DNA of 64,000 nt from Peristeroidobacter agariperforans (GTDB lineage: Bacteria; Pseudomonadota; Gammaproteobacteria; Steroidobacterales; Steroidobacteraceae), in contig NZ_RYFW01000001.1 in assembly GCF_004138335.1 (NCBI RefSeq), forward strand, positions 3,059,244 to 3,123,243, written 5' to 3'. This document shows, piece by piece, positions 8,367 to 16,906 of this stretch (within the stretch, counting starts at the first letter, position 1; the number at the start of each line of letters is the position of its first letter). The position numbers were made by a program, and so were the translations under genes. The notes under the pieces are model-generated. The model was not told the origin of the DNA and searched no databases. It saw nothing but the letters and a program-made list of their open reading frames with translations.

Positions 8367-11021
8367 GTGAAGCGTATAACAATATTTCTTGTCTCGTTCT
8401 TCTGCAGTGTCTGTGCCGCACAGGAGCGCGGCGATTCGGCGCTGCTCTGGCAGAGGTTTCAGCAGCCGCCTGCCGATGCGAGGCCGATGATGCGCTGGTG
8501 GTGGTTCGGGCCGGCGGTTGTGCACGAGGAGTTGGACCGTGAGATTGCCGCCATGAAAGCCGGCGGCTTCGGCGGCTTCGAGGTGCAGCCGGTGTATGCG
8601 CTGTCCACCGACGATCCATCGAACGGCATCGTCAACACGCCGTATCTGTCCGATCCATTTCTGGCCGCTCTGCGCCACACGAGCGAGACAGCGCGTGCCG
8701 CGGGCATGCGGATGGATGTGACGCTGGGGAGCGGCTGGCCGTTCGGCGGCCCTCACGTGCCGATCACTGAAGCCGCGGCCGAAATCAGAAGAATGGAGCT
8801 GCCTGTTCCCGCCGGCGCTGCCACCATCGGTCTGCCTTTCATGGAGGCCGGGGAACGTGCTGTGGCTTTGTTTCTCGATGCAACGCGCTTGCCTTTGACC
8901 AAAGAGTCCACTGTCGAGGTGCGTCCGGCCTCGCAGGAACGTAAGGCATATTTGTTTGTTGCCGGGCGCACCGGGCAGCAGGTCAAGCGGGCGGCGGTGG
9001 GTGCGGAAGGCTTTGTCATCGACCACATCAGTCGCGCGGCCGTTGCCAATCATCTGACGGCGGTTGGAGATCGCTTGCTCGGTGCCTTCGATGCCGCCAC
9101 GAAGCCGTACGCGATGTTCTCCGACAGTCTGGAATCCTACGGCGCGAGCTGGACCGACGATCTGCCGCAGGAGTTCGAGCGACGCCGCGGCTACGACTTA
9201 CTCGATCATCTGCCGGCGCTGTTCACAGAAGGTTCGGACGGGGCTCCGGTTCGCTTCGACTGGGCGCGCACGCTGTCCGAACTCGTCGATGAGAGATACC
9301 TGAAGCCGATCAACGCTTGGGCCAATCAGCGCGGCACTCGCTTTCGTGCGCAGGTCTACGGACTTCCGCCGCCGACGCTGTCGAGTAACGCACTCGTCGA
9401 TTTGCCGGAGGGCGAGGGCGCCGATTGGCGGCGCTTCAACTCGACCCGCTGGGCCACGTCGGCTGCTCATCTATATGAGAGGGGTGTGGTCTCGTCCGAG
9501 ACCTGGACGTGGCTGCACTCGCCGTCGTGGGCTGCAACGCCGCTCGATATGAAGGTCGAAGTCGATCGTCACTTCCTGCAGGGCGTGAATCAGATCATCG
9601 GGCACGGCTGGCCCTATTCGCCGCCGCAAGTGGCCGAGCCAGGTTGGGCGTTCTACGCGGCGGCTGCCTTCAACGATCGCAATCCCTGGTATCCAGTGAT
9701 GCCGGCGGTGACGCGCTATGTACACCGAGTCAGCGCGATGTTGCGCGAAGGCAAGCCGGACTCCGCGGTGGCCATCTATCTGCCCACCGAAGATGCATTT
9801 GCCGACATGCGGCCGGCACGAGCCTCGGTGAATGAAGAGATGCGTCAACGGTTCCAACCCAACCTCATCGGGCAGGTCCTCGATGCGGGACACACGTTCG
9901 ACTTCATCGATGCGAGCGCCATCGCGGCCGGCAAGTTGACGCATCGCCTGCTGATTCTGCCGGGTCTCACCCGCATCGATCCCGCCGCCTTCGAGCGCAT
10001 CGCTGCCTGGGTCCACAGTGGAGGGCAGGTTATCGTCGCCGGCGGGCTCCCGAGCAGCGCTGGAGGATTGATGGACGGCGCTGCGGGCGCGCAGAGAGTG
10101 CAGCAGATTTCACGACAATTGCTCGAAGCGGAATCGAAGCAGCGCATTCGCGTCGTCGCGCCCGAATCGCTCGGGGCAACATTGCGTTCTGTGTTGGAGC
10201 CGACGGTGGCGCTCACTGCGTCGGATCCCGCGTTCGGCTTCATCCGTCGCCGCCTCGACAATGGGTATCTCTATTTCATCGCCAACACCGGCCAGCGGCC
10301 GATCTCAACGCAAGCTCGCTTCGCAGGCGACAACGGTCGCGGCGAGTGGTGGGATGCCGTGACTGGTGAGCGCAGATCGGCCGGCAGCGGAAACATTGCG
10401 ATTCACCTCGCACCTTACGAATCGAAGCTACTGGTGTTCGTGGAGGGGCTCGATCAGGTCGAGCGAGCGGCCGAGCATCGACTCAGCCCGGTTCTGGATC
10501 TATCCAAAGGATGGCGTGTGCAAGCCAAAGGGGCAGCGGCGACGCCGCCGCAGCCCGGTGTGTCGTGGGCCGATGATCCGAAGCTGAAGCACTACTCGGG
10601 CAGCGTCACTTATCAGCGCAGTTTCGCGCTGAAGCAGTCAGATCTCGGAAGCGAAACTCGACTCCTGTTGGATTTCGGCACGGACACGCCGTTACCCGAC
10701 ATTCGGCAAGATCGCCCGCGAGCATTGGTGGAGGCGCCTGTTCGTGACGCGGCACTGGTCCGAGTGAACGGTAAGGAGGCGGGTGCGGTGTGGATGCCGC
10801 CGTGGCGATTGGATGTAACCTCGCTGCTGCGCCCGGGCAAGAACGAAATTGAAGTGGTTGTGATGAACACTGCGATCAACGCCTTGTCCGCACGGCCGCC
10901 GAGCAAACGCCTGCTGGAGCTGCGCTATGGCGCGCGCTTCAAAGAGGAAGACTGGGACAAACTCCAGCCGCCACCGTCCGGATTGCTCCGGCCAGTGACG
11001 CTGGTGCGGGCGGCCCAGTGA
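8367..11021 (+). CDS. GH106-like alpha-L-rhamnosidase family glycosyl hydrolase
   Basis: An 884-residue exported enzyme resembling the GH106 alpha-L-rhamnosidase group. The N-terminal barrel starts with RWWWFGPAVVHEEL and MKAGGFGGFEVQPVY, the characteristic opening of these proteins. A glutamate-rich SSETWTWLHSPSW segment comes mid-protein, and a C-terminal beta-sandwich (VRVNGKEAGAVWMPPWRLDV) is the galactose-binding-like domain usual in this group. The start is GTG 8367, since AAAGGGGAAA lies just upstream and residues 1-18 form a signal peptide ending at VCAAQ. Divergent from the GH105-like gene; together they would release rhamnose and unsaturated galacturonate from pectin fragments. Specific linkage is inference. 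Confidence 0.8.
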   Translation: MKRITIFLVSFFCSVCAAQERGDSALLWQRFQQPPADARPMMRWWWFGPAVVHEELDREIAAMKAGGFGGFEVQPVYALSTDDPSNGIVNTPYLSDPFLAALRHTSETARAAGMRMDVTLGSGWPFGGPHVPITEAAAEIRRMELPVPAGAATIGLPFMEAGERAVALFLDATRLPLTKESTVEVRPASQERKAYLFVAGRTGQQVKRAAVGAEGFVIDHISRAAVANHLTAVGDRLLGAFDAATKPYAMFSDSLESYGASWTDDLPQEFERRRGYDLLDHLPALFTEGSDGAPVRFDWARTLSELVDERYLKPINAWANQRGTRFRAQVYGLPPPTLSSNALVDLPEGEGADWRRFNSTRWATSAAHLYERGVVSSETWTWLHSPSWAATPLDMKVEVDRHFLQGVNQIIGHGWPYSPPQVAEPGWAFYAAAAFNDRNPWYPVMPAVTRYVHRVSAMLREGKPDSAVAIYLPTEDAFADMRPARASVNEEMRQRFQPNLIGQVLDAGHTFDFIDASAIAAGKLTHRLLILPGLTRIDPAAFERIAAWVHSGGQVIVAGGLPSSAGGLMDGAAGAQRVQQISRQLLEAESKQRIRVVAPESLGATLRSVLEPTVALTASDPAFGFIRRRLDNGYLYFIANTGQRPISTQARFAGDNGRGEWWDAVTGERRSAGSGNIAIHLAPYESKLLVFVEGLDQVERAAEHRLSPVLDLSKGWRVQAKGAAATPPQPGVSWADDPKLKHYSGSVTYQRSFALKQSDLGSETRLLLDFGTDTPLPDIRQDRPRALVEAPVRDAALVRVNGKEAGAVWMPPWRLDVTSLLRPGKNEIEVVVMNTAINALSARPPSKRLLELRYGARFKEEDWDKLQPPPSGLLRPVTLVRAAQ

Positions 11022-11049
11022 GCCAGCTTCCCTCGGCTTAGTTGCCGGC

Positions 11050-11442
11050 TCAGGCGGCCTGCGGCAGTACTCTCTCGGCAACGCACTCGACGTTTGAAGC
11101 CTTGTGAATTTGACCCGTGGATGCCAGGTGAAGAGCCGGACTGTAGGTCGTGTGGGCGTACCCATCTCCGTGAGCAAGGTGGGCAGCAATTGCGCCTTCG
11201 CTCGTCGCAGAAATCAGAATTCCGAGGAAGTTGTCTGCGGCCACGGTAAGCATCGTCCCGTCGGCCAGAACATACATACAGCTGCCAGTGGTCCCGTCGC
11301 AGTTCGCGCCCAACTCCCGCGGGCCGCCGATGTTGTGACACAGCTCTTTCTTCGGGGGCGGTGTTGGCGGTTCGCCAGTTGCGGATGCGAGATTGGAGCG
11401 TGCGGTAGCAACGCTATAAAGCGAAATACAAGCCCGCGCCAC
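11050..11442 (-). CDS. Small protein with CHN...AHLAHGD motif
   Basis: A 130-residue frame whose middle reads ELCHNIGGP, then CDGTTGSCMYV, then TVAADNFLG and IAAHLAHGDGY. The CHN...TVA...AHLAHGD pattern recurs in extracellular proteins and lipoproteins of unknown function, where the Cys and His residues may bind a metal. No convincing signal peptide is visible with the GTG at 11442; that start overlaps the end of the HupE-like gene by 29 nt, so translation may be coupled. A start inside the frame, or a mature domain needing an upstream frame change, cannot be excluded. It is the last gene of the DUF4331 operon. Confidence 0.55.
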   Translation of the reverse strand: MARACISLYSVATARSNLASATGEPPTPPPKKELCHNIGGPRELGANCDGTTGSCMYVLADGTMLTVAADNFLGILISATSEGAIAAHLAHGDGYAHTTYSPALHLASTGQIHKASNVECVAERVLPQAA

Positions 11443-12526
11443 GCTCGATCGACCATGCGACTCCGATCGTGGCGATGAGCACGGCCGCGACAGGCATGAA
11501 CGTGCGTTGATAGAAGGTATGGCGTTGTGCGTATCTGATCAGCGGCAGTGCGAGCAGGACGATCGCGCACTGACCCAGTTCGACGCCGATGTTGAATGCG
11601 AACAGCGATAGCGCGAGCGAGCCGGTGGGAAGCTGAAGGTCGGCGAGCACATTGGCGAAGCCGAAGCCGTGGATGAGCCCGAAGCTGAATGCGATCCAGG
11701 CCGCGGGTCGAGAGACCGCATAGCGCATGCGCAATCCCGCTACCACGATCGAGAGTGCGATCGTCGTTTCGATCAGGCGCGGCGGTAACGATACGAGCTT
11801 CAGCGCCGCCAGTGAAAGGGTAATGCTGTGCGCGACTGTGAACGCAGTGACCAGCGTCAACACATCTTTCAACAGCGGCGTCCAGCCGGTTTTCTCATCA
11901 GGTGCACGGGTCAGACGCAGACCTGCGGGCAGCAGCAGGGCCAGCAAGAACAAGATGTGATCGAAGCCGATCCAGATGTGCCACACACCTTCGCGAGCCA
12001 TCGTGACGAACTGTTGCACCGGACTCGCCGCGCCGGCCGATAGCACCGCGCGATTGTTGTCCGGGGAGAGCGCAAATGTCTGCGGAGTGTCCGAACCACG
12101 GAACGAGATGAGTCCTCGATGGGTCGCATCCATATCGAAGAACAGCGAGTAGTCGAGGCTCCACGGCGCGACGTTGCGCTCGCAGGTGACCGCCAGCGGC
12201 AGAACCGTGTATGCACCATCGCTGAGCTCATCGACGAGCTGCGCTCCGGCACGAATATGACACGGCGATCCGCCCGCAGCTATCGCAAGCCGGCCCAGCG
12301 CATAGTTGGCAATCTCGCTGTGCCGAGTACGCACCTCGCCCCACGTGATCTTTCGATCGCCGTCGCGATCCAATCCGATCGCAGGCCCCAGGTCGCGTAG
12401 GGCGATGCGCCACTCGCCAGTGAACCCTTCATCAGTCGGCGTGAGTTGCAGGTAGCTGTCACTCGGTTTGTGGGCGTAGACCTGGGGAGCGAGCAGCAGC
12501 AGAAGCGTCAGGACGGCGAATCTCAT
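11414..12526 (-). CDS. HupE/UreJ-family membrane protein
   Basis: A 370-residue protein with a signal peptide (residues 1-18, ending VYAH), a periplasmic domain of about 150 residues with an EF-hand-like loop DRDGDRKITWGE, and then about seven membrane segments. The membrane half begins with REGVWHIWIGFDHILFLLALLLP and includes FTVAHSITLSLA and GLIHGFGFA, the histidine-bearing helices of HupE/UreJ proteins, which are thought to move nickel or cobalt. Its start shares an ATGA with the stop of the TPR gene, so the two are translationally coupled. Membership of the DUF4331 operon makes a metal-related or envelope-stress role possible but unproven. Confidence 0.85.
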   Translation of the reverse strand: MRFAVLTLLLLLAPQVYAHKPSDSYLQLTPTDEGFTGEWRIALRDLGPAIGLDRDGDRKITWGEVRTRHSEIANYALGRLAIAAGGSPCHIRAGAQLVDELSDGAYTVLPLAVTCERNVAPWSLDYSLFFDMDATHRGLISFRGSDTPQTFALSPDNNRAVLSAGAASPVQQFVTMAREGVWHIWIGFDHILFLLALLLPAGLRLTRAPDEKTGWTPLLKDVLTLVTAFTVAHSITLSLAALKLVSLPPRLIETTIALSIVVAGLRMRYAVSRPAAWIAFSFGLIHGFGFANVLADLQLPTGSLALSLFAFNIGVELGQCAIVLLALPLIRYAQRHTFYQRTFMPVAAVLIATIGVAWSIERGAGLYFAL

Positions 12527-13710
12527 GTCCGGCGCTCCGATGGAATTTGTTTGAGCAGTGGCGTCAGCCGCACATCTTCCAATCCACGCCCGCGAACGAA
12601 AGCCGCTACCGGCGCCGCAGCCGCTGGCTGGCGGGCTGCAATCGCCGCGCGGACTACAATGAGCGCATCCGCCGGCTCCCGCTGGCTCTTCCAGTTGGCG
12701 AGCGCCGCATCCAGCGCTGCCGACGCCTTGCCTTCGATATCAAGCAGGAATCTCGCGTAGTCGCGCGACGCAACGAAGTCGCCGCGACGCTGATGAGCGG
12801 CATATTGTTCGCGAAGCCGTTGTGACAATTGCCCAGCGTTCCCTGCATCGGTCGCGCGCGAGGCGAGGGCGGCGCGAAGTAGCAAATCAGCGTAGTCGGG
12901 GTGGCGCTCGAACAGCTCGACGACCTGGCGATACTCGCGCTGCTCCAAAAGAAAGTCAGCAAAGGTCAGCAGCGTATAGGCGTCCACGTCGGTGGCGGCG
13001 AGCGCCTGGTCGTAGTGCCGACGGGCTGTGTCGATCTCGCCAAGTCGCGTCGAAATATCCGCGAGCGTCAGCTCGACTTCTCTGTGTTGCCGGGGTTCCA
13101 TTCCATCCGACCGATCGCGCATTGCCAGCAACTTTCGGTAAGCGTCGCGAGCCACGCCACGATGGCTGCTAACACGACTCATACAATCGGCAGTAATCAG
13201 CGGTTCAACCAGCAATGCCAGACTGCGGCAGTCGGCGATGGCTGCGGCGTAATTGCCTTGCACCTGATGTATAGCCGCTCGGGTCAGCCGCGCCTGCGGG
13301 TTGCGCGGATCGAGCACAACTGCGTGATCGAGATCCGCGAGTGCCGCTTCAAATGAATGATTGTGCTGGTGGATCTGTGCCCTGAGCAGAATCACGGGCA
13401 GCGGAGCATCCTTGAGGTTCCACCAAGGCGCGAGTGCGGACTGCGCGTAGCCCAGATAACGCGGGTCGCCGCTGGCACGAGCTGACTCGATGTCCTCTGA
13501 CGCTCGTGCCACGACACTCTGCAAATCTCGAGGGCCCGCCGTCGCCGTGCGCGTCCCCGCCGGCACCGTTGCGAGCACCACCGCATCCGATGCCGGCCGA
13601 TATGGAGCCGCCTGGGCGTGTCTCGGCAAGAGCGCGATACAGACAAAAGCCAGGGCGGCGGGGAGGAGGTGCCGCCCTGGGGAGACAGTGCTGTTATTGA
13701 AGCACGTCAT
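12523..13710 (-). CDS. Exported TPR-repeat protein
   Basis: A 395-residue protein with a signal peptide (to about residue 34, HAQAAP) followed by helical repeats. Pairs such as AALADLDHAVVLDPRNPQARLTRA and LGEIDTARRHYDQALAATDVDAYTLL are TPR units. It probably acts as a periplasmic scaffold. Its start overlaps the upstream lipoprotein gene by 17 nt and its stop overlaps the HupE-like start by 4 nt, so all three are one translational unit. No catalytic motif seen. Confidence 0.8.
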   Translation of the reverse strand: MTCFNNSTVSPGRHLLPAALAFVCIALLPRHAQAAPYRPASDAVVLATVPAGTRTATAGPRDLQSVVARASEDIESARASGDPRYLGYAQSALAPWWNLKDAPLPVILLRAQIHQHNHSFEAALADLDHAVVLDPRNPQARLTRAAIHQVQGNYAAAIADCRSLALLVEPLITADCMSRVSSHRGVARDAYRKLLAMRDRSDGMEPRQHREVELTLADISTRLGEIDTARRHYDQALAATDVDAYTLLTFADFLLEQREYRQVVELFERHPDYADLLLRAALASRATDAGNAGQLSQRLREQYAAHQRRGDFVASRDYARFLLDIEGKASAALDAALANWKSQREPADALIVVRAAIAARQPAAAAPVAAFVRGRGLEDVRLTPLLKQIPSERRT

Positions 13711-13951
13711 CGAAGGCAGTCTCGCTTTCGTCGAACTGGAACTGCAGATCGTTCACGTCGGTGGGCTCTGCCGTGTCCGAGGTCTGGGCCAGTTGTGCTT
13801 TGACGAACGAAACGAACGCGGTGTTCGCGCCGGAAGGCGGAGTCGGTGACGGATTGTTGTTCCCGCCACGGTCGCCGTCGTAGCCGCTGCCGCCGCCGCA
13901 GCCTGCAGTGAGCGCTGCGACCAGCACCAGATACTTGCGATTGACGTTCAT
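13694..13951 (-). CDS. Small lipoprotein of the DUF4331 operon
   Basis: An 85-residue protein with a clear lipobox (LTAGC, cysteine 18) followed by a Gly/Asn/Pro-rich linker and an acidic helical tail (SFVKAQLAQTSDTAEPTDVNDL). A strong AAGGAG site precedes the ATG. It lies between the DUF4331 gene and the TPR gene, overlapping the latter by 17 nt. No known family recognised; an outer-membrane-anchored partner for one of its neighbours is a reasonable guess. Confidence 0.75.
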   Translation of the reverse strand: MNVNRKYLVLVAALTAGCGGGSGYDGDRGGNNNPSPTPPSGANTAFVSFVKAQLAQTSDTAEPTDVNDLQFQFDESETAFDDVLQ

Positions 13952-13972
13952 GGATGTGCTCCTTGCTCTTCG

Positions 13973-15427
13973 TTACTTCGCTCCTGGGCTCGGCGAGCGC
14001 AGATACGGGAAGCGCTCATCGAAGTCAGCTGCACTGACTGGCGTGCCATCGGTCAGCGGCGCCTTGTTGTTGGGCGCAACGGTCGCATCGGAGATCAACG
14101 CGCCCATGGCCACGCGCAGCTCGATGTCGACGACGTCGTCGCCGGGACGGCGGCCATTCGGGAATCCCGCCGTGTCGCCACCCAACACACCCAGCGTGTG
14201 CTGATTGCCAGCGGGCTTCGCAGCGGTGCTGGTGTTCAATCGCATCATCTCCGCAGGCTGCACGTTCGCCGGCTGATTCAATCCCTGCACGCCGGTGAGG
14301 AACGCCGCGACGAGATCGGTCCGTGGGAACAGGTTGGGCGCGACAGCTACACCGCTGAACAGGATCTCGAGCAGCTCCGGCAGCGTGGGATTGGTGACGT
14401 AGGTGGCAAACTGCGCGTCGTCGCGAGGCTGACTTGCGTTGAACCGATCCTTGTCCTTCAAGCCAATGACGACTTCGTTCACCAGCGGGGCGCTCAGCCG
14501 CGAGACTTGCGTCCAGGCGCCGCCCGAGACCTGCGGTCTGCGGTTGTTATCGAAATCGGGCTTCGGATTGAGGACGCGAGCCTGCCGCAAGCTCGCCGTC
14601 GTCCATGCGCCGATGATCGGATCGTTGCCGCGAGTCAGGCACGAAATCGGCACTTCGACCGCGAGCGTCGTGATGTTTTGATTGCCGATCGGATTGGCAA
14701 TCGCGTTCGGCGGCCCCAGCGGGTTGAGATTCACCAGGTCGAACACCGGGCCGAGATTCACGGCGAAGCCTTCCTTGCGCTGGCCGACGAAGGCCCGGCC
14801 GCTGCCGCACCCTGGAATCACCACGTCGTAGATGTGATCGCGGGCGTACGTTTCGTAGTTCGCCACGGATTTGGTGCCGATGTAGTCGACCGGCTTGCGG
14901 AACCGTGTTTCACCGGAATTCGACGTGATCGAGCGGGAATTGCCGCTGCGACGATTGCCCTGGATGAAATCGATGGTGTATGTCTGGCGCACGTTGAGCG
15001 CGCCGGTATCGTCCTGGCCGGGGCCGATGCCGCCGATGTTTTTCAGCGGCACGGACACCATCTGATCGCCGACCGGCACTTTCAGATCGGCCACGACATC
15101 GGCGAAATTGAAGCGGAAGGTCAGGTCCTCGCGCGCGTCGCCGTTGTTGTCGACATGGATCTCGTAGATGGCGTCGGATTCCAGATCGAAGTAGTTCGGA
15201 CCGCCATACGGATCCTGCAACGGCAGGTAGTTGGCGATCAGCGTGACGAAGCCCTCCCGGCCGGCCTCGTAGCTGCGGAACATATAAAAGTCGGTGCCAT
15301 CCACTCGCGGCATCGTGGTGATGAAGGGGGCTTCCCGGTGGCTGGAAGCCTGGGCCGGCAAGGCGGCCGTCAGCGCAGTTCCTGCCGCGATGGCGGCAAG
15401 CACGGCCCGGCGAATTGAGCTGCTCAT
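13973..15427 (-). CDS. DUF4331 family exported protein
   Basis: A 484-residue exported protein. After a signal peptide ending ALPAQA comes SSHREAPFITTMPRVDGTDFYMFRS, the hallmark opening of DUF4331, then the HVDNNGDAREDLTFRF strand and a C-terminal region naming ADFDERFPYLRSP. Function in the family is not established. The ATG at 15427 follows GGAGGA. It is the first gene of a five-gene operon and its promoter carries the same sequence pattern as the divergent sigma gene, so it is probably a direct target of that ECF factor. Confidence 0.88.
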   Translation of the reverse strand: MSSSIRRAVLAAIAAGTALTAALPAQASSHREAPFITTMPRVDGTDFYMFRSYEAGREGFVTLIANYLPLQDPYGGPNYFDLESDAIYEIHVDNNGDAREDLTFRFNFADVVADLKVPVGDQMVSVPLKNIGGIGPGQDDTGALNVRQTYTIDFIQGNRRSGNSRSITSNSGETRFRKPVDYIGTKSVANYETYARDHIYDVVIPGCGSGRAFVGQRKEGFAVNLGPVFDLVNLNPLGPPNAIANPIGNQNITTLAVEVPISCLTRGNDPIIGAWTTASLRQARVLNPKPDFDNNRRPQVSGGAWTQVSRLSAPLVNEVVIGLKDKDRFNASQPRDDAQFATYVTNPTLPELLEILFSGVAVAPNLFPRTDLVAAFLTGVQGLNQPANVQPAEMMRLNTSTAAKPAGNQHTLGVLGGDTAGFPNGRRPGDDVVDIELRVAMGALISDATVAPNNKAPLTDGTPVSAADFDERFPYLRSPSPGAK

Positions 15428-15477
15428 GTGAGGTATCCTCCTGGCGAGCTGAACATAAGTAGGTGAGCTGCGAGGGG

Positions 15478-15508
15478 AGTACGAGGAAACGCGCGGGTCG
15501 GATGCACC
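15478..15508 (-). promoter_or_regulatory. Predicted ECF-sigma promoter of the DUF4331 operon
   Basis: On the minus strand GGTGCATCCGA (15508-15498) is followed by 3 nt, GCGCG, 6 nt and CGTACT (15483-15478). The same pattern occurs on the other strand for the sigma gene. Spacing between the TCCGA and CGTA elements is 14 nt, in the range of ECF -35/-10 boxes. Transcription would start near 15470, about 40 nt before the DUF4331 start. Confidence 0.7.
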
Positions 15509-15531
15509 TGGCAAGTTTTTTTTTGTCGTGG

Positions 15532-15562
15532 GGTGCCTCCGATTGGCGCGCTGCCACGTACA
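15532..15562 (+). promoter_or_regulatory. Predicted ECF-sigma autoregulatory promoter
   Basis: GGTGCCTCCGA (15532-15542), 3 nt, GCGCG (15546-15550), 6 nt, CGTACA (15557-15562). It matches the minus-strand promoter of the DUF4331 operon at every one of these blocks with a single mismatch in the first and the last. A start near 15570 would give a leader of about 50 nt before the TTG start of the sigma gene. Confidence 0.7.
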
Positions 15563-15621
15563 TTAGGTGCAAGTCTGGAGGGCGGACCGGGCCGCCGGAC
15601 CAGTGGACAGGTGGAGTAGAT

Positions 15622-16167
15622 TTGGCGGAGCAAGAAGAACTAGCTCGGCTCTTGCAGGCGACGGCGCGCGGCGATCGCCAGGCCTTCGCTCGTCTATATG
15701 AATTGACGGCGCCGAAGTTGCTGGGCGCCGGCGTTTATATGTTGAAGCGGCGTGAATTGGCAGAGGATGTCTTGCAGGACCTGTTCGTGAAGGTTTGGCA
15801 TCGCGCGTCCGAATACCAGGCCGAGCGCGGCGGCGTGCTCACCTGGTTGTACTCGGTACAGCGCTACCTCGCGCTCGATAAATTGCGCGCGCAGCGTCCG
15901 ACCCAGGAGTTGGACGAGGACATGTCGGAGACGCTCGCGTTCGAAGGGCCGGATCCATCCGCCATGGCGATGAGTAATGACATGGCCGCACGCGTCCATA
16001 AGTGTCTCGACACGTTGACCGACGTGCAGCGACGCAGTGTGACGCTGGCGTTTTTCGAAGGGCTCACTCATGCGGAGCTGACGCAGAAGTTGCAGACCCC
16101 GCTGGGGACTGTGAAGAGCTGGATCCGTCGCGGCCTGGTCAGCCTGCAGAAGTGTCTCGAACAATGA
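15622..16167 (+). CDS. ECF sigma factor with downstream anti-sigma gene
   Basis: A 181-residue RNA polymerase sigma factor. Region 2 is visible as FARLYELTAPKLLG and AEDVLQDLFVKVWHRA, then GVLTWLYSVQRYLALDKLR; region 4 as LTDVQRRSVTLAFFEGLTHAEL with the helix-turn-helix ending PLGTVKSWIRRGL. I choose the TTG at 15622 because GGTGGAG lies 4 nt upstream and the earlier residues of the frame do not resemble a sigma factor. Its stop overlaps the anti-sigma ATG (ATGA). It likely activates its own promoter and the divergent DUF4331 promoter. Confidence 0.88.
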   Translation: MAEQEELARLLQATARGDRQAFARLYELTAPKLLGAGVYMLKRRELAEDVLQDLFVKVWHRASEYQAERGGVLTWLYSVQRYLALDKLRAQRPTQELDEDMSETLAFEGPDPSAMAMSNDMAARVHKCLDTLTDVQRRSVTLAFFEGLTHAELTQKLQTPLGTVKSWIRRGLVSLQKCLEQ

Positions 16168-16889
16168 GATACGACAACCCACAACTGGTGCAGCGGCTCG
16201 CCTCCGAATACGTGCTCGGCACGTTGACCGGCCGTGCGCGTCGTCGCTTCGAGAGCTGGATGCGGGATTCGTATCAGGTTCGTTCCGCTGTGTGGCATTG
16301 GGAACGGCAGCTTGGTCCGCTCGCTGAAGCGACCAGCGGCGTGCAGCCGCGAGCTCGTGTTTGGGAGCAAGTGCTCGAACGAACGGGAGGCAAGGCCGCG
16401 GCTCAGGCGCAGCGTGAAATCGCACGTACGCGCTGGTTCGAGCGGCTTGGGTTGTGGCGCGGCTTGAGTTTGGTCGCTACTGCTGCAGCAGTGGTGCTTG
16501 CTGTGTTGCTCGCACGTTCGCCAACGGAAGTGGCGCCGCAAGCTCAGCAATATGTGGCCGTAGTGAACGGCCCGCAGTCGCAGCCGCTTTGGTTGGTGCG
16601 CGCCGATGTACAGCAAGGACGGCTTGCGATCAGATCGATCAACGCGACGGCGCCCGCGCCGGCCAATTCATATGAACTGTGGATTCTACCGGCCGGTGGC
16701 GCAGCCCCGCGTTCGCTCGGGTTGTTGCCGACGGGTACGGCGTCCATCGATGCGGAACTGCCCGTCGAGCTGCGCCCGTTGCTCGCGAGCGCGCAGGGCC
16801 TCGCAGTGAGTCTGGAACCCGCAGGCGGTTCACCGACCGGCGCCCCGACCGGTCCTGTCGTTTATCAGGCGGCGATTCTTTCTATCTGA
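16164..16889 (+). CDS. Membrane anti-sigma factor (RskA-like)
   Basis: A 241-residue single-pass inner-membrane protein. The cytoplasmic N-terminal part (residues 1-95) carries LASEYVLGTLTGRARRRFE, typical of anti-sigma domains; a membrane helix spans about 98-117; the periplasmic C-terminal part (LWLVRADVQQGRLAI, NSYELWILPAGG, SLGLLPTGTASI) matches the RskA/K domain. It would hold the preceding ECF factor inactive until an envelope signal is sensed. Coupled to the sigma gene by a 4-nt overlap. Confidence 0.88.
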   Translation: MRYDNPQLVQRLASEYVLGTLTGRARRRFESWMRDSYQVRSAVWHWERQLGPLAEATSGVQPRARVWEQVLERTGGKAAAQAQREIARTRWFERLGLWRGLSLVATAAAVVLAVLLARSPTEVAPQAQQYVAVVNGPQSQPLWLVRADVQQGRLAIRSINATAPAPANSYELWILPAGGAAPRSLGLLPTGTASIDAELPVELRPLLASAQGLAVSLEPAGGSPTGAPTGPVVYQAAILSI

Positions 16890-16906
16890 CAAGCAGGGAG
16901 CTGGCG

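Noticed and set aside
14198-15418. A 406-codon open frame antisense to the DUF4331 gene
   Set aside because: No recognisable domain, no ribosome site, and the sense strand has a clear family match and promoter.
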